Assembly (NCBI RefSeq): GCF_021440085.1
Contig: NZ_JAKCPW010000010.1
Span: 62,001-126,000 of the forward strand
DNA length: 64,000 nt
Reading direction: 5' to 3'
Source of the DNA: Dyadobacter sp. CY261
GTDB taxonomy: Bacteria > Bacteroidota > Bacteroidia > Cytophagales > Spirosomataceae
A program made the translations under genes and the position numbers. The first letter of the stretch is position 1. Each line of letters starts with the position of its first letter. This document shows positions 42,058 to 50,847 of this stretch, in pieces. A model generated the notes under the pieces. It worked only from the letters and a program-made list of their open reading frames with translations, had not been told where the DNA came from and made no database searches.

Positions 42058-42954
42058 ATGTCGGTATACTCCATCAAGGATCTCGAACGCATTACCAGCA
42101 CCAGGGCGCACACCATCCGCATCTGGGAGCAGCGCTATGGCCTGCTGGAACCCGAGAGAACCGGCACCAATATTCGCTTCTACAATGACGATGATGTTAA
42201 GAAGCTCCTGAATGTCTGCACCTTGCTGAACCGTGGCATGAAGATTTCTCAGATCAGCCAGCTTAACCAAGCGCAGATGCAAGCGGAGATCGACCGGATT
42301 ATCGGCGAGTCGGTGCAAACCGATGAGCATGTGGAGGCATGGATCAATCAGGCCATCGTGGCCATTTCTAAATATGATGCGGCCGCATTCCATCGGTTGT
42401 TTGCCGAAGCCATCGAACGCCTGGGAATGGTGCATACTTATGAAAAGGTGCTCTATCCGCTTTTAGTAAGAACCGGGCTCATGTGGACCCGGGATGCATT
42501 GCTTCCCGCGCAGGAACACTTTTTGTCTAACCTGATCCGCCAAAAACTTTTTGCGGCGATAGACACATTGCCCGTGCCTGAAAATGGAGGCCAGCCGTGG
42601 GTGCTGTTTCTGCATGAAGGCGAGGAACATGAAATAGGCCTTTTGTTTGCCTACTATATGTTGGTCCGTGCGGGGAAGCGCGCTGTGTACCTCGGTGCAC
42701 GAGTACCGTATACTGACCTTTTAACCGTCGCAAACGACATCAATCCATCCAACATCTATACTTTTTTCGTAAGTAACCAACCGGGCCACCACGGCCCTGC
42801 CCTGCTCGAACAGCTGCTCAACGATTTTCCATATTGCGAGGTGTGCTATTCCGGCGATTTTGAGCCGTCGCGGAGCGACGCCCGCATTCACCACATTCAA
42901 TCGATCGAAAGCCTCCTTGAAACCATCAAACCCCATACAACACATGCCAGCTAA
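42058..42954 (+). CDS. CarH-like MerR-family regulator with B12-binding (light-sensing) domain
   Basis: 298 aa from the ATG at 42058; an in-frame TTG at 42037 is ignored. The N-terminal MerR HTH (MSVYSIKDLERITSTRAHTIRIWEQRYGLLEPERT) is followed by a B12-binding four-helix bundle carrying the W-x9-EH motif (MWTRDALLPAQEHFL). The Rossmann B12 domain has the E-x-H-x-x-G motif (EGEEHEIG) that supplies the lower axial His to cobalamin. In CarH these residues bind 5-deoxyadenosylcobalamin; light breaks the tetramer and releases DNA. The gene overlaps crtI by 11 bp, so it probably represses the carotenoid operon in the dark. Whether this protein is light-responsive is inference. Confidence 0.85.
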   Translation: MSVYSIKDLERITSTRAHTIRIWEQRYGLLEPERTGTNIRFYNDDDVKKLLNVCTLLNRGMKISQISQLNQAQMQAEIDRIIGESVQTDEHVEAWINQAIVAISKYDAAAFHRLFAEAIERLGMVHTYEKVLYPLLVRTGLMWTRDALLPAQEHFLSNLIRQKLFAAIDTLPVPENGGQPWVLFLHEGEEHEIGLLFAYYMLVRAGKRAVYLGARVPYTDLLTVANDINPSNIYTFFVSNQPGHHGPALLEQLLNDFPYCEVCYSGDFEPSRSDARIHHIQSIESLLETIKPHTTHAS

Positions 42955-44434
42955 CAATGGAAAACGAACCGTCGGAGTGATCGGCGCGGGTTTCGCGGGG
43001 ATGGCGGCCAGTGCCATTTTGGCCCAGAGCGGCTGTAACGTTACAATTTTCGAAAAGAACAAAAGCATAGGCGGCAGGGCGCGGACCTTTACGGAACACG
43101 GCTTTACTTTTGATATGGGCCCGAGCTGGTACTGGATGCCCGACGTGTACGAACGCTTTTTCGGACATTTCGGTCAGAGCGTATCGAATTTTTACGATCT
43201 CAAAAAACTGGATCCCGGCTTCGCGGTTATTTTCCCTGGTAACGATCTCCTGGATATTCCGGCAGATTTCGACCGGCTTTGTGAGCTTTTTGAAAGCATT
43301 GAAAAAGGTGCCGCGGATAAGCTCCGCAAGTTCATTGCCGACGGAGAGTTCAAATACCGCGTTGGAATGCATGATATGGTGTATAAACCGGGGCATTCGA
43401 TCACCGAATTTATGAGCCTTCGCCTTTTCGGGCAGGCGCTCCGGTTGCAGCTTTTCAGTTCTTTCAGCAAACATGCGCGGCGATTTTTCAAGGACCCGCG
43501 GTTGCTGGCGTTAATCGAATTCCCAGTACTGTTCCTTGGGGCCATGCCGAAAGACACGCCGGCGCTGTACAGCCTCATGAACTATTCCGGACTGAAACAG
43601 GGTACATTTTACCCCATGGGCGGCTTCGGCCAGGTAGCTGACGCATTCCATGACATTGCGCTCAAAGCGGGGGTGCAGTTCCGGACGTCGGAAACGGTGG
43701 AAAAACTGGAATCCTCGGGCAGCAAAATCCAGCATATTCACTCCTCCGGCCGGTCAATGCCGATGGACGCAGTCGTGGGCAGCGCAGACTACCGCCATAT
43801 CGAAGAAGCGTTGCTGGAACCGCAGGACAGACAATATGATGATAGTTATTGGGAAAGCAGGACTTTTGCCCCTTCATGCCTGCTTTTTTACCTTGGAATC
43901 GGTCGGCGCGTGAGTAACCTGCGGCACCATAACCTGTTCTTTGACGAAGATTTTGGCCTGCATGCCGAGGAAATTTACATTGAAAAGAAATGGCCGACCG
44001 CACCGCTGTTTTACGTCTGCTGCCCATCCATGACCGACTCGACGGTGGCGCCCCCGGGCCAGGAAAACCTCTTCGTTCTCATGCCTATTGCCACCGGCTT
44101 ACCCGATCCGGAAACTATTAGGGAGCATTATTACGGAATTTTGATGGATCGACTTGAAAAGTTTACCGGCGAGAACATTCGCGACCATGTCGTTTTCAAG
44201 AGAAGCTATTCCGTGTCCGATTTCAAAAGCGATTACAATGCTTACCAGGGCAATGCCTACGGGCTGGCGAATACCCTTCGACAAACTGCCGTTTTTAAAC
44301 CGAAACTGAGGAGCCGGAAAGTGGATAACCTGTTTTACGCAGGCCAGCTCACTGTTCCCGGCCCCGGGGTGCCCCCCGCCATCATATCCGGCACGATCGC
44401 CGCGCGTGAAGTTCTCAAATACCTAAACAGTTAG
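42944..44434 (+). CDS. crtI: Phytoene desaturase CrtI
   Basis: 496 aa from the ATG at 42944, which lies inside the 3' end of the carH-like gene (11-bp overlap). FAD motif VGVIGAGFAGMAASAILA, FEKNKSIGGRART, DMGPSWYWMPDVYERFF and the C-terminal NLFYAGQLTVPGPGVPPAIISG match bacterial CrtI. It converts phytoene to lycopene by successive desaturations, at the membrane. Genes for synthesis of phytoene (crtB) and the later steps follow directly. Confidence 0.94.
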   Translation: MPANNGKRTVGVIGAGFAGMAASAILAQSGCNVTIFEKNKSIGGRARTFTEHGFTFDMGPSWYWMPDVYERFFGHFGQSVSNFYDLKKLDPGFAVIFPGNDLLDIPADFDRLCELFESIEKGAADKLRKFIADGEFKYRVGMHDMVYKPGHSITEFMSLRLFGQALRLQLFSSFSKHARRFFKDPRLLALIEFPVLFLGAMPKDTPALYSLMNYSGLKQGTFYPMGGFGQVADAFHDIALKAGVQFRTSETVEKLESSGSKIQHIHSSGRSMPMDAVVGSADYRHIEEALLEPQDRQYDDSYWESRTFAPSCLLFYLGIGRRVSNLRHHNLFFDEDFGLHAEEIYIEKKWPTAPLFYVCCPSMTDSTVAPPGQENLFVLMPIATGLPDPETIREHYYGILMDRLEKFTGENIRDHVVFKRSYSVSDFKSDYNAYQGNAYGLANTLRQTAVFKPKLRSRKVDNLFYAGQLTVPGPGVPPAIISGTIAAREVLKYLNS

Positions 44435-44437
44435 CTT

Positions 44438-45274
44438 ATGAAAAGCCTTTTTGATCAACTATCGGCGTCGTGCAGCAGAAAAACCACGCAGCTGTACAGC
44501 ACTTCGTTCTCCCTGGGTATTTATTTTCTGAAACCTACATTTCACAAGGCCATTTACGGCATTTACGGGTTCGTGAGGCTTGCCGACGAGATTGTCGACA
44601 GTTTTCACGGCTACGAACAGGAGGTAATGATGGCGCGGATCCGGCAGCAAACCCAGGAAGCGATCCACGAAAAAATCAGCATTAATCCCATACTAAACAG
44701 TTTCCAGCACGTGGTACACGCCTACCAGATTGAATGGGAGCTGATTGACACCTTTTTGAAAAGCATGGAAATGGATTTGGCTAAAAAGGAACACACGCAG
44801 GACTCTTACGATGAATATGTGCTGGGCTCGGCAGAGGTGGTCGGTTTGATGTGCCTGCGTGTTTTTGCTGAAAACGATAACGGTCTGTACGAATCCCTGA
44901 AACCTTATGCCATGAAACTGGGCGCTGCATTTCAGAAGGTTAACTTCCTGCGCGACCTCAAAGCGGATTATCAGGTGCTGGGCAGGACTTACTTTCCCGG
45001 CGTGAATTTCAACCATTTCTCTTATGCCGAAAAAGTGGTGATCCAGCAGGAAATCGAGGCTGATTTTCAGGATGCACTCATCGGCATCCGCCTGCTGCCC
45101 GCCAGTTCGCGCAGAGGCGTGTATCTGGCTTATTACTATTATCACAAGCTGTTTCTGAGGATCAAAGAAACACCGCCGGAAAAGGTAATGGACGCAAGGA
45201 TCCGCATTCCCGATATCGACAAATTTGGACTCATGTTTCGGTCACTGCTGAGGCACCAGTTTGACCTTTTATGA
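44438..45274 (+). CDS. crtB: Phytoene synthase CrtB
   Basis: 278 aa. Squalene/phytoene synthase fold with the two aspartate-rich motifs: VRLADEIVDSFH and VNFLRDLKADYQVLGRTYFPG. It joins two GGPP molecules head to head to make phytoene. It starts 3 bp after the crtI stop. No GGPP synthase gene (crtE) is in this window, so the precursor comes from elsewhere in the genome. Confidence 0.94.
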   Translation: MKSLFDQLSASCSRKTTQLYSTSFSLGIYFLKPTFHKAIYGIYGFVRLADEIVDSFHGYEQEVMMARIRQQTQEAIHEKISINPILNSFQHVVHAYQIEWELIDTFLKSMEMDLAKKEHTQDSYDEYVLGSAEVVGLMCLRVFAENDNGLYESLKPYAMKLGAAFQKVNFLRDLKADYQVLGRTYFPGVNFNHFSYAEKVVIQQEIEADFQDALIGIRLLPASSRRGVYLAYYYYHKLFLRIKETPPEKVMDARIRIPDIDKFGLMFRSLLRHQFDLL

Positions 45275-45335
45275 CGTTTTTGTGTTGTGAAGAAAGATTA
45301 CTCCCACAATACAAAACCTGAAAACCAACCATCCT

Positions 45336-45851
45336 ATGCATGACCAAGTTGTTCTGGTAACGGAAAACGACGAAGCCATTGGCCTGATGCCCAAGCTCGA
45401 AGCGCATGAAAAAGGCGTGCTGCACCGCGCATTCTCAGTCTTTATTTTTAACTCAAAAAACGAAATGCTGCTGCAACGCCGGGCATTCGGCAAATACCAT
45501 TCGGAAGGACTTTGGTCCAACACCTGTTGCAGCCACCCTTTACCGGGCGAATCGGCGCACGATGGTGCCCTGCGGCGGCTGGGAGAAGAAATGGGCATTC
45601 AGGCGGAGCTTGAATTCTTGTATACATTTCAATACCGCGCCGACCTGGAAAACGGCCTCACAGAAAATGAGCTTGATCACGTTTTTTTGGGCGTTTCCGA
45701 CGCCGTCCCGGTCATCGATCCGGCCGAAGCAAGTGATTACAAGTACCTGACGATAGCAGAAATACAAGCCGACATCGCGCAAAATCCGCATGCTTACACC
45801 GAATGGTTCAAGATATGCGTGCCGGTGATCGCCCGCGAGATCGGGCACTGA
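45336..45851 (+). CDS. idi: Isopentenyl-diphosphate delta-isomerase type 1 (Nudix)
   Basis: 171 aa. The active-site Cys is in NTCCSHPLPGES and the catalytic Glu in ENELDHVFLG; a Nudix-like RRLGEEMGI segment sits between. It interconverts IPP and DMAPP and so feeds the carotenoid pathway. It lies 61 bp after crtB and 24 bp before crtZ in the same operon. The presence of Idi within the carotenoid operon is common in Bacteroidota. Confidence 0.93.
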   Translation: MHDQVVLVTENDEAIGLMPKLEAHEKGVLHRAFSVFIFNSKNEMLLQRRAFGKYHSEGLWSNTCCSHPLPGESAHDGALRRLGEEMGIQAELEFLYTFQYRADLENGLTENELDHVFLGVSDAVPVIDPAEASDYKYLTIAEIQADIAQNPHAYTEWFKICVPVIAREIGH

Positions 45852-45875
45852 TTCTTAACTTCAAAAACCTGAACA

Positions 45876-46349
45876 ATGCCACACTGGATCATCAACACAC
45901 TCATAACGGTCGGCGCATTCGTGGCTATGGAATGCGTGGCGTGGCTGGCGCACAAGTACCTGATGCACGGCCTCCTGTGGTTTTTACACCATGACCACCA
46001 CCAGCGCGACGACGGCGATTTTTTCGAAAAAAACGACTATTTCTTCGTCATTTTCGCGACGCCCGGCATAGCTTTCCTGTGGCTCGGCCTGAATGCGGGA
46101 TTTAATTATTTGTTCTGGATTGGCCTGGGCATTACCATTTACGGCTTCACGTACTTTCTCGTTCACGATATATTCATTCATCAGCGCTTCAAAGCGCTGC
46201 GAAACAGCGACTCCGTTTACCTGAAAGCCATCCGCAGGGCGCACAAAATGCACCATAAACACCTGGGAAAGCACGATGGCGAATGTTACGGAATGCTTTG
46301 GGTTCCTTTGAAATACTTCCGTGAAGCCCAAAAAGCGAACGCGAAATGA
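45876..46349 (+). CDS. crtZ: Beta-carotene hydroxylase CrtZ
   Basis: 157 aa, a membrane di-iron hydroxylase. The histidine clusters HKYLMH, HHDHHQRDD, HDIFIHQRF and HKMHHKHLGKHDGECYG match the CrtZ family, with about three TM segments between them. It hydroxylates both beta rings to give zeaxanthin. The 3' end overlaps the lycopene cyclase start by 4 bp. Confidence 0.93.
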   Translation: MPHWIINTLITVGAFVAMECVAWLAHKYLMHGLLWFLHHDHHQRDDGDFFEKNDYFFVIFATPGIAFLWLGLNAGFNYLFWIGLGITIYGFTYFLVHDIFIHQRFKALRNSDSVYLKAIRRAHKMHHKHLGKHDGECYGMLWVPLKYFREAQKANAK

Positions 46350-47110
46350 GCCTGCTCTACCTGCTGGTCGACCTTGGCGCCATAGCCGTGCCACTGCTAG
46401 CGTCGTTCCATCCCAAAATCCGGCTGGACAGGCAGTGGAAAGCACTATGGCTGGCAATCCTGCTTTCGGCTGTGCCGTTTATTATTTGGGATAGCTATTT
46501 TACAAAAATCGGTGTCTGGGGATTCACACCGCAATACCTTACCGGCATCGGGCTGTTCGGCTTGCCGATCGAGGAAGTGCTGTTTTTCATCTGCATTCCC
46601 TACGCCTGCATGTTTACCTACTACTGTTTCCGGCTGTGGAAGGGCCCGGAGCTTTATTTGCGAGCTGAAAACGCGGTCACCTGGATTTTCCTGATTCTCT
46701 GCATTGTGCTGGGGCTGCTCGGAACAGGCCGCTATTATACGGCCTCCACGGCCACTGCCCTGGGCGCTTTTCTGGTCTATCTGAAATGGCAATACAAGCC
46801 GAAATGGCTCGGTCTATTCTACTATTCGCATCAATTCCTGCTTTTACCTTTCCTCATCGTGAATGGCATACTCACCGGCACCGGCCCCGAAAAGCCGGTT
46901 GTTTGGTACAACAATGCCGAAAACCTCGGTGTACGCATGTTGACCATTCCTGTTGAGGACATTTTTTATGGAATGCTGCTGCTGCTGCTCAATGCGCTGC
47001 TTTTCGAATATTTTCTTCAAAAAGCAGAGAAAACGAAGCGGGCCTCAGAAGGTCGTGCCGTGGGTGAGGGAAATAAGTTGGGACGTAAGCCAGGGCGTTC
47101 GGTGCAGTAG
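46346..47110 (+). CDS. Lycopene cyclase (CrtYcd-type, fused domains)
   Basis: 254 aa with about seven TM segments. Two related halves carry the cyclase motifs LFGLPIEEVLFF and TIPVEDIFYGMLL. This is the bacterial/fungal CarR-type cyclase in which the c and d subunits are one protein, unlike the FAD-type CrtY. It forms the beta rings of beta-carotene from lycopene. The C-terminal tail (about 20 residues, KTKRASEGRAVGEGNK) is charged and overlaps the 3' end of the opposite-strand oxidoreductase gene by 66 bp. Confidence 0.9.
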   Translation: MSLLYLLVDLGAIAVPLLASFHPKIRLDRQWKALWLAILLSAVPFIIWDSYFTKIGVWGFTPQYLTGIGLFGLPIEEVLFFICIPYACMFTYYCFRLWKGPELYLRAENAVTWIFLILCIVLGLLGTGRYYTASTATALGAFLVYLKWQYKPKWLGLFYYSHQFLLLPFLIVNGILTGTGPEKPVVWYNNAENLGVRMLTIPVEDIFYGMLLLLLNALLFEYFLQKAEKTKRASEGRAVGEGNKLGRKPGRSVQ

Positions 47111-48184
47111 TTTTAATGCAAAATCGGTTGTCCGGCTTTTGCCAAACAGCTTTTGAAGGTGGTAGCCCGCCCGGATCCTCGTTCCGAAAGCCGCATTCCA
47201 GGCCCGGTGGTAGTTTTTTAATGCTTCTTCATGGCTTTGCTTTTGGTCAAAAAATAGCAAAAGCTGCTCGGCCAGCAATTTCGAAGCCCGCATGCCCATG
47301 CTCATGCCATTGCCGCACAACGGCGTAATGGAACCGGCAGCGTCCCCCAGCAGAAAAATCCCACCCGCATCTGTTTGCCTTTTATTGAACTGCACATTGC
47401 TGATAATAAGCGGCTGCGCGTTCACAAATTCGGCATTGGAAAAATGGTTTTTCAGAAACGGATTCTGGTACAGCACCGTTTCCTCCATCCGCTTCACGTC
47501 CTTTCCATTTGCGAGCAGGTTTTGTGCCGTCGTGAGGTAACACAGGCAATGCCATTCCCCGTCCACTTTTGAAATGCCGCAATACCCATCGCTGAAATTA
47601 TGAAGTTCGATGCGATTGGAGGGAAAGTTGGTTTTGATGTGGTATTTAACACCAATGTAGTTCTGCGAGTCGGCTTTTAATGCATTGCTATCGTCCAAAT
47701 GGATAAACTGCGGCGCATACTTACCATAGCTACCGCAAACGGTTTTTGCGCGAATATTCCCCAGGGAAGTACGGATTTCGAAGCCAACCGATGGGTTTCC
47801 CTGCACGTCCGTTACGCGACATTCCTGCATGACGCGCACGCCCATCCGACTAGCGATTTCAAAAAGACAATTGTCCAGACTGTACCGGCTAATCCCGAAT
47901 CCGCCCATTTCCAGCGGATGTTCCAGCATAAATCCCCGTTCCGAACTAACACCGAGGTGATGAATTTCCGGCAAGTTCAACCTGGCCAGCGGCACCCCTA
48001 GACCTTCCAGAAACGGCCAGCTTTCCATGGAAATGTATTCTCCGCAGACCTTGTGAGAAGGGTATTTATTTTTTTCAAACACCACCACCGACACCCCGCG
48101 ACTGGCCAGCTGCACTGCCAGACACAAGCCAGCAAGACCCCCGCCGATCACCGCACATTCGAAATGTTCAGTCTGCGTTTCCAT
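47045..48184 (-). CDS. FAD-dependent oxidoreductase of the type III PKS unit (hydroxylase or reductase)
   Basis: 379 aa. FAD motif AVIGGGLAGLCLAVQLASRG, then YPSHKVCGEYIS, a P-x-x-K-x-C-G motif shared by geranylgeranyl-reductase-like and some hydroxylating flavoproteins, and LLGDAAGSITPLCGNGMSMG (GD motif). It is the last gene of a unit with a methyltransferase (17-bp overlap) and a UbiA-type III PKS fusion. By analogy with phenolic lipid operons (PKS, methyltransferase, FAD enzyme) it may hydroxylate the resorcinol ring to a quinol. Alternatively it may saturate a prenyl chain. The sequence does not decide. Confidence 0.8.
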   Translation of the reverse strand: METQTEHFECAVIGGGLAGLCLAVQLASRGVSVVVFEKNKYPSHKVCGEYISMESWPFLEGLGVPLARLNLPEIHHLGVSSERGFMLEHPLEMGGFGISRYSLDNCLFEIASRMGVRVMQECRVTDVQGNPSVGFEIRTSLGNIRAKTVCGSYGKYAPQFIHLDDSNALKADSQNYIGVKYHIKTNFPSNRIELHNFSDGYCGISKVDGEWHCLCYLTTAQNLLANGKDVKRMEETVLYQNPFLKNHFSNAEFVNAQPLIISNVQFNKRQTDAGGIFLLGDAAGSITPLCGNGMSMGMRASKLLAEQLLLFFDQKQSHEEALKNYHRAWNAAFGTRIRAGYHLQKLFGKSRTTDFALKLLHRTPWLTSQLISLTHGTTF

Positions 48185-48863
48185 ACACGATCACTTCATG
48201 TCTGAATGCCCATTTGTTGCGAACCGAAAAGCGCTTTGCACCTGCTGCATGCAGGATAGCCAGCCATTCACTCTTCTTAAAACCCCGCAAAACAGACAGC
48301 GGCGCATCATTTTTGACAAGGTAGGATTTAGAAAAAAGCCTTGTCAGAAACTTGATCGAATAATGCGCTACCGCGTTTCTCTCCAAATCATTAATGACAA
48401 GCACAGCGCGATGCTGCAATGCAAACCGCACAAGCTCAATCAATTCGGGATTATTAAGGTGATGACAAAAAAGACAGGCGTGAATGATATCGACCTGCGG
48501 TAAATGCTGGTAAGTATTGCGGTAGTCGTCACAAATGAGCGTTACATCGCTCCTGTTCAGGTTTTGCCCGGCATATGCAATGCAATCGGATTTCAGATCG
48601 ATACCATAAAGATTCAGCTCGAAACCGGCCTTTTTGTTCCAATTGGCAATGCGTTTGAGCGTATCTCCTCCCCCGCAGCCAATGTCGACGAGCACATAGC
48701 GACGCCCCTTTTGCAGGACGCGCTTCAAAGCGGCAAACGAAATGTCGTAGCCGCCCAACCAATGGTTGATAAAATCCAGTTCCCTTAGATTTTGAAAAAG
48801 GTCTGCCGCAGGAATCTCCTCTGCATCAAGCAGCTCCTTTTGCAAACTCCTATGCCTGAACAT
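48168..48863 (-). CDS. Class I SAM methyltransferase of the type III PKS unit
   Basis: 231 aa from the ATG at 48863 (MFRHRSLQKELLD), which overlaps the PKS stop by 14 bp; an upstream ATG at 48953 would overlap by 104 bp. Motif I is VDIGCGGGDTLKRI, and the later INDLERNAVAHY and PLSVLRGFKKSEW segments are characteristic of methyltransferases that accompany bacterial type III PKS genes. It probably O- or C-methylates the phenolic product. The FAD gene overlaps its 3' end by 17 bp. Confidence 0.83.
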   Translation of the reverse strand: MFRHRSLQKELLDAEEIPAADLFQNLRELDFINHWLGGYDISFAALKRVLQKGRRYVLVDIGCGGGDTLKRIANWNKKAGFELNLYGIDLKSDCIAYAGQNLNRSDVTLICDDYRNTYQHLPQVDIIHACLFCHHLNNPELIELVRFALQHRAVLVINDLERNAVAHYSIKFLTRLFSKSYLVKNDAPLSVLRGFKKSEWLAILHAAGAKRFSVRNKWAFRHEVIVYGNAD

Positions 48864-50820
48864 ATTGCAGCTGCATGGTTTCAATACTGAGCCCCGGTCC
48901 GAATGCGGCAGTGAATATGCGGTTTCCAGAATGCTCGGCTTTGGCTTTTTCAAGCACCTCTTTCAGCACAAACAAAACGGTAGGCGAAGACATATTGCCG
49001 TAGTCGCGCAGCACATTGTAGGTAGGGGCCAGCATGCAGCGGTCCAGTTCCAATGCGGCGGCGAAGTCGTCCACAATGCGTTTCCCGCCCGGATGCACCG
49101 CCCAATGCCGGTAATCGTCGGGTTTGAGCCCCACCGTTTTCAGCATAGGGCCAATGTTCTCGCGGATCAGATCCGGCACATAGGACGATAAATTCATGAT
49201 AAAACCCGTCTCGGAAAGTTGCCACGCCATATCCGAATAGCCGTTATGTAAAATCATCGATTTAAAACCGTCGATTTTTACGGGGTGCAAATAGCGGTCA
49301 TCGGGCTTCGACGATACCAGCAATGCAGCTGCACCGTCGCCAAAAAGCATGTTCGAGAGCAGGTAATCGTCATTGTATTTTTTCTGAAAATGGATCGTGC
49401 AAAGCTCGGTACAGACCACCAGCACCCTGGCGTTGGCATTGCTGTTACAGATCGCATCCGCATTTTTCAGCGCCAGAATGGCCGCATTGCATCCCATGAA
49501 ATTGACGCTGCTTCGCTGGATTGTAGGGTTAAGCCCAAGTTCGCGCATGAGCTCCACATCCAGGCCGGGCGCAAACAGTCCCGTGCAGGTGACCGTTATT
49601 AAATGCGTGATCTTGTGTTTTATATTCTCGAAACCAGGAATCTTTTCAATCGCCTTTTTGGACAATGCCGTGGCGTGTTGCTGGTAAAGAGCCATTCGCG
49701 CGCTCAGCGTCGGTTCGGGAAGTAGTGTGGAATTTTGGTTAAAAAAGGTAAAATCTTCGGGGTTTTTATCAAAATCGGCGATCACCGAATAACGCTTGTC
49801 GATGCCCGTTTTGCTGGCTACAATCCTGATTTTCCGGCGGGTATTCAAGTCGTCGGTCGACCGCATGTAGAAATCAGTAAGCGTTTCCTGCGTGTAACCA
49901 TATTCGGGAACGGCTGTTTCAATAGAGGATAGATAACTCAATGGAATTCTGTTGATAATTATTAATAGGATGAAACAACTATTCATGCAAATCGCCGCGA
50001 TCCAGTTCATCCGCATCGTATTGCGGAAATTGGCCTGCCGGCGATCCTTCCACACGAGCGAAAACCAGACCGCAAACCAGATCACAATGGGAATGAAGAA
50101 CACCTGGATAATGTAAAAAATCATTCCAACCTCCCTCATTGTAAAGTACACATAATAACACACATTGCAGAGTAAAAACATGACTGCCGTGAACGCAAAT
50201 GTGCCGATATAGCCTAGTTTATAGCTCAATGTAACAATGCCTTCACGCAGGTCCTGCTCATGCTGGTACACCTGTGTGAGCGGGTACGCACCTGCGATCT
50301 GGAAAGAGCAACCCAGCAGCACGAACATATTGGCCGTATCGAGCCGCAATGCAACACCTGAAATGCCGGCAATGGACATATAGTATGTGAATGCTCCCTG
50401 AAAGATCACGACAGTCAGAAATCCGATCACCGGATACTTTTTCAGCCTGATTTGCCGGGAACTATAAGCCCGCGATGCGCCAATGTAGAGCACAAGACAG
50501 AACGCAAACAATGTATTTACGAAAACGAGTGCTAAAACGGTTGCGGCGACGTCCAGAAAAATGGTGAGGTAAAAAAGTTGAACCGTAGGAAGCGGCGGCT
50601 TTTCGAGCCCGCCAATGCTGTCCTCGTCCCGATCGATGTAGCTGTTGTAGCCGTTGCTGGCGGGATAAACGAGGAAATGGATGATCAGAAAACTCCACAA
50701 AGCCTGTCTGTGCACCACCGCTTCGGCCTGGCTGTAAGCAAAGAGAAACAACGGCGCAAGGAAGAATGAGAACGGGATTCTCAGCAGCTTGATCGTATTG
50801 CGGTCGATGAGTGCAGGCAT
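48850..50820 (-). CDS. Fusion of UbiA-family prenyltransferase and type III polyketide synthase
   Basis: 656 aa in one frame. Residues about 1-285 are a UbiA-like membrane domain with about 8 TM helices. Its first aspartate motif is NSYIDRDEDSIGG (N-x3-D-x3-D) and its second is degenerate, QVYQHEQDLREG. Residues about 290-656 are a complete chalcone/stilbene-synthase-like enzyme, beginning YLSSIETAVPEYGYTQ: Cys in NFMGCNAAIL, His in WAVHPGGKRIVDD, Asn in LRDYGNMSSPTV. The PKS would build an alkylresorcinol or pyrone from a fatty starter and malonyl-CoA; the UbiA part would prenylate it at the membrane. I know of no described example of this fusion. It starts 27 bp after the serine acetyltransferase stop. 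Confidence 0.87.
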   Translation of the reverse strand: MPALIDRNTIKLLRIPFSFFLAPLFLFAYSQAEAVVHRQALWSFLIIHFLVYPASNGYNSYIDRDEDSIGGLEKPPLPTVQLFYLTIFLDVAATVLALVFVNTLFAFCLVLYIGASRAYSSRQIRLKKYPVIGFLTVVIFQGAFTYYMSIAGISGVALRLDTANMFVLLGCSFQIAGAYPLTQVYQHEQDLREGIVTLSYKLGYIGTFAFTAVMFLLCNVCYYVYFTMREVGMIFYIIQVFFIPIVIWFAVWFSLVWKDRRQANFRNTMRMNWIAAICMNSCFILLIIINRIPLSYLSSIETAVPEYGYTQETLTDFYMRSTDDLNTRRKIRIVASKTGIDKRYSVIADFDKNPEDFTFFNQNSTLLPEPTLSARMALYQQHATALSKKAIEKIPGFENIKHKITHLITVTCTGLFAPGLDVELMRELGLNPTIQRSSVNFMGCNAAILALKNADAICNSNANARVLVVCTELCTIHFQKKYNDDYLLSNMLFGDGAAALLVSSKPDDRYLHPVKIDGFKSMILHNGYSDMAWQLSETGFIMNLSSYVPDLIRENIGPMLKTVGLKPDDYRHWAVHPGGKRIVDDFAAALELDRCMLAPTYNVLRDYGNMSSPTVLFVLKEVLEKAKAEHSGNRIFTAAFGPGLSIETMQLQYVQA

Positions 50821-50847
50821 AAGGCAAGATAGGCAAAAAGGGGATAA

